Shown piece after piece: positions 31,419-31,862 of a stretch of DNA of 31,862 bases. The notes under the pieces were generated by a model, which searched no databases, had not been told where the DNA came from, and saw nothing but the letters and a program-made list of their open reading frames with translations. A program made the translations under genes and the position numbers. Positions within the stretch are counted from its first letter, which is position 1, and every line of letters starts with the position of its first letter. Source of the DNA: Dimargaris cristalligena (lineage: Eukaryota > Kickxellomycota > Dimargaritomycetes > Dimargaritales > Dimargaritaceae); the NCBI GenBank assembly GCA_027576995.1, contig JANBQC010000316.1, forward strand, positions 1 through 31,862, written 5' to 3'.

Positions 31419-31862
31419 ATATTCCAATATAGTGGCGGGTTGCAGTCATTCTGAGTAAATGGTGGGATATGTGACTTTATTCAAGGGTTACCTTGTCATC
31501 TATCAGATTCATTTTCTGTGTTGCTTTGCAACTGGGATTTTATGGGTTTTAGTTTTTTGATAGAGCCACACAAATAATGGAGTGGTCAATTGCCAACTAT
31601 GTATTCCAAGCATAATATTAAAAATCATCCTTGTATTGGCTTGTATTTAGGAAATTGTATTGCATCAGGCCAACTGGTATTTTGCACTTCCAACCTAATT
31701 ACTTTTGCACGCTTCAGCTTCATACACAATGTAACAGCCTATGCAAGTCCTCGAGCACCCCTTTATATGTTGGCTGGGGACCCTCCATTATCGTTAATAG
31801 ATGCCGTCGACGTTTGTTATTTTATTGGCGATTCTTATTTCGCTCAATGGACAAGTCCACGG

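Larger units (their letters stand above)
30738..31862. other. Gene-free right edge
   Basis: About 1.1 kb of AT-rich DNA after the zinc-finger gene, with no supported gene. It contains a nested inverted repeat at 30801-30863 and a perfect hairpin at 31397-31418. Confidence 0.4.

Overview
The window looks like nuclear DNA of a filamentous or early-diverging fungus. The evidence is short GT-AG introns with GTAAGT or GTAGGT donors, a FACT subunit of the fungal Pob3 type that ends in an acidic tail with no HMG box, a secreted GH18 chitinase, and a complex I assembly factor, which implies that respiratory complex I is present. Zoopagomycota is my guess for the lineage, at low confidence. Conserved genes are GC-rich with C/G-ending codons. 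They sit in AT-richer intergenic DNA, with several gene-free stretches of 1-3.5 kb.

Layout. Region 1-5100 is accessory. It holds two paralogous small secreted proteins (557-1264 and 2515-3069, both minus), each with signal peptide, dibasic site, Thr/Pro-rich linker and a small C-terminal domain, plus diverged intergenic repeats. Region 5101-7727 is a convergent mitochondrial pair: NDUFAF6-like (three exons, plus) and PAM16/TIM16 (two exons, minus). After a 3.5 kb gene-free stretch come a concentrative nucleoside transporter (11260-13167, plus) and, convergent to it, the ubiquitin chain-elongation factor UFD2 (13940-16888, minus). A 2.8 kb gap leads to the chitinase (19692-20996, plus) and then POB3 (22194-24145, plus, two exons).

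The most unusual part is the right-hand end. From about 24999 to 28343 CpG dinucleotides almost vanish: I count four in 3.3 kb, although both flanks are CpG-normal. The block contains a decayed C2H2 zinc-finger gene (25172-26294, minus) and a 222 bp solo LTR with intact 5 bp target duplications (27672-27893). An intact, CpG-normal paralog of the pseudogene lies just outside, head-to-head with it (29532-30737, plus). Comparing the two copies shows Arg CGA codons turned into TGA stops, as expected from deamination of methylated CpG. This points to a sharply bounded, CpG-methylation-linked decay domain in a fungal genome. Both zinc-finger copies also begin with a signal-peptide-like hydrophobic stretch, which is odd for a presumed DNA-binding protein.

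Functional links: the conserved genes are ordinary housekeeping functions (mitochondrial biogenesis, ubiquitin pathway, chromatin, nucleoside uptake, wall or prey chitin hydrolysis). No operon-like or cluster logic joins them.
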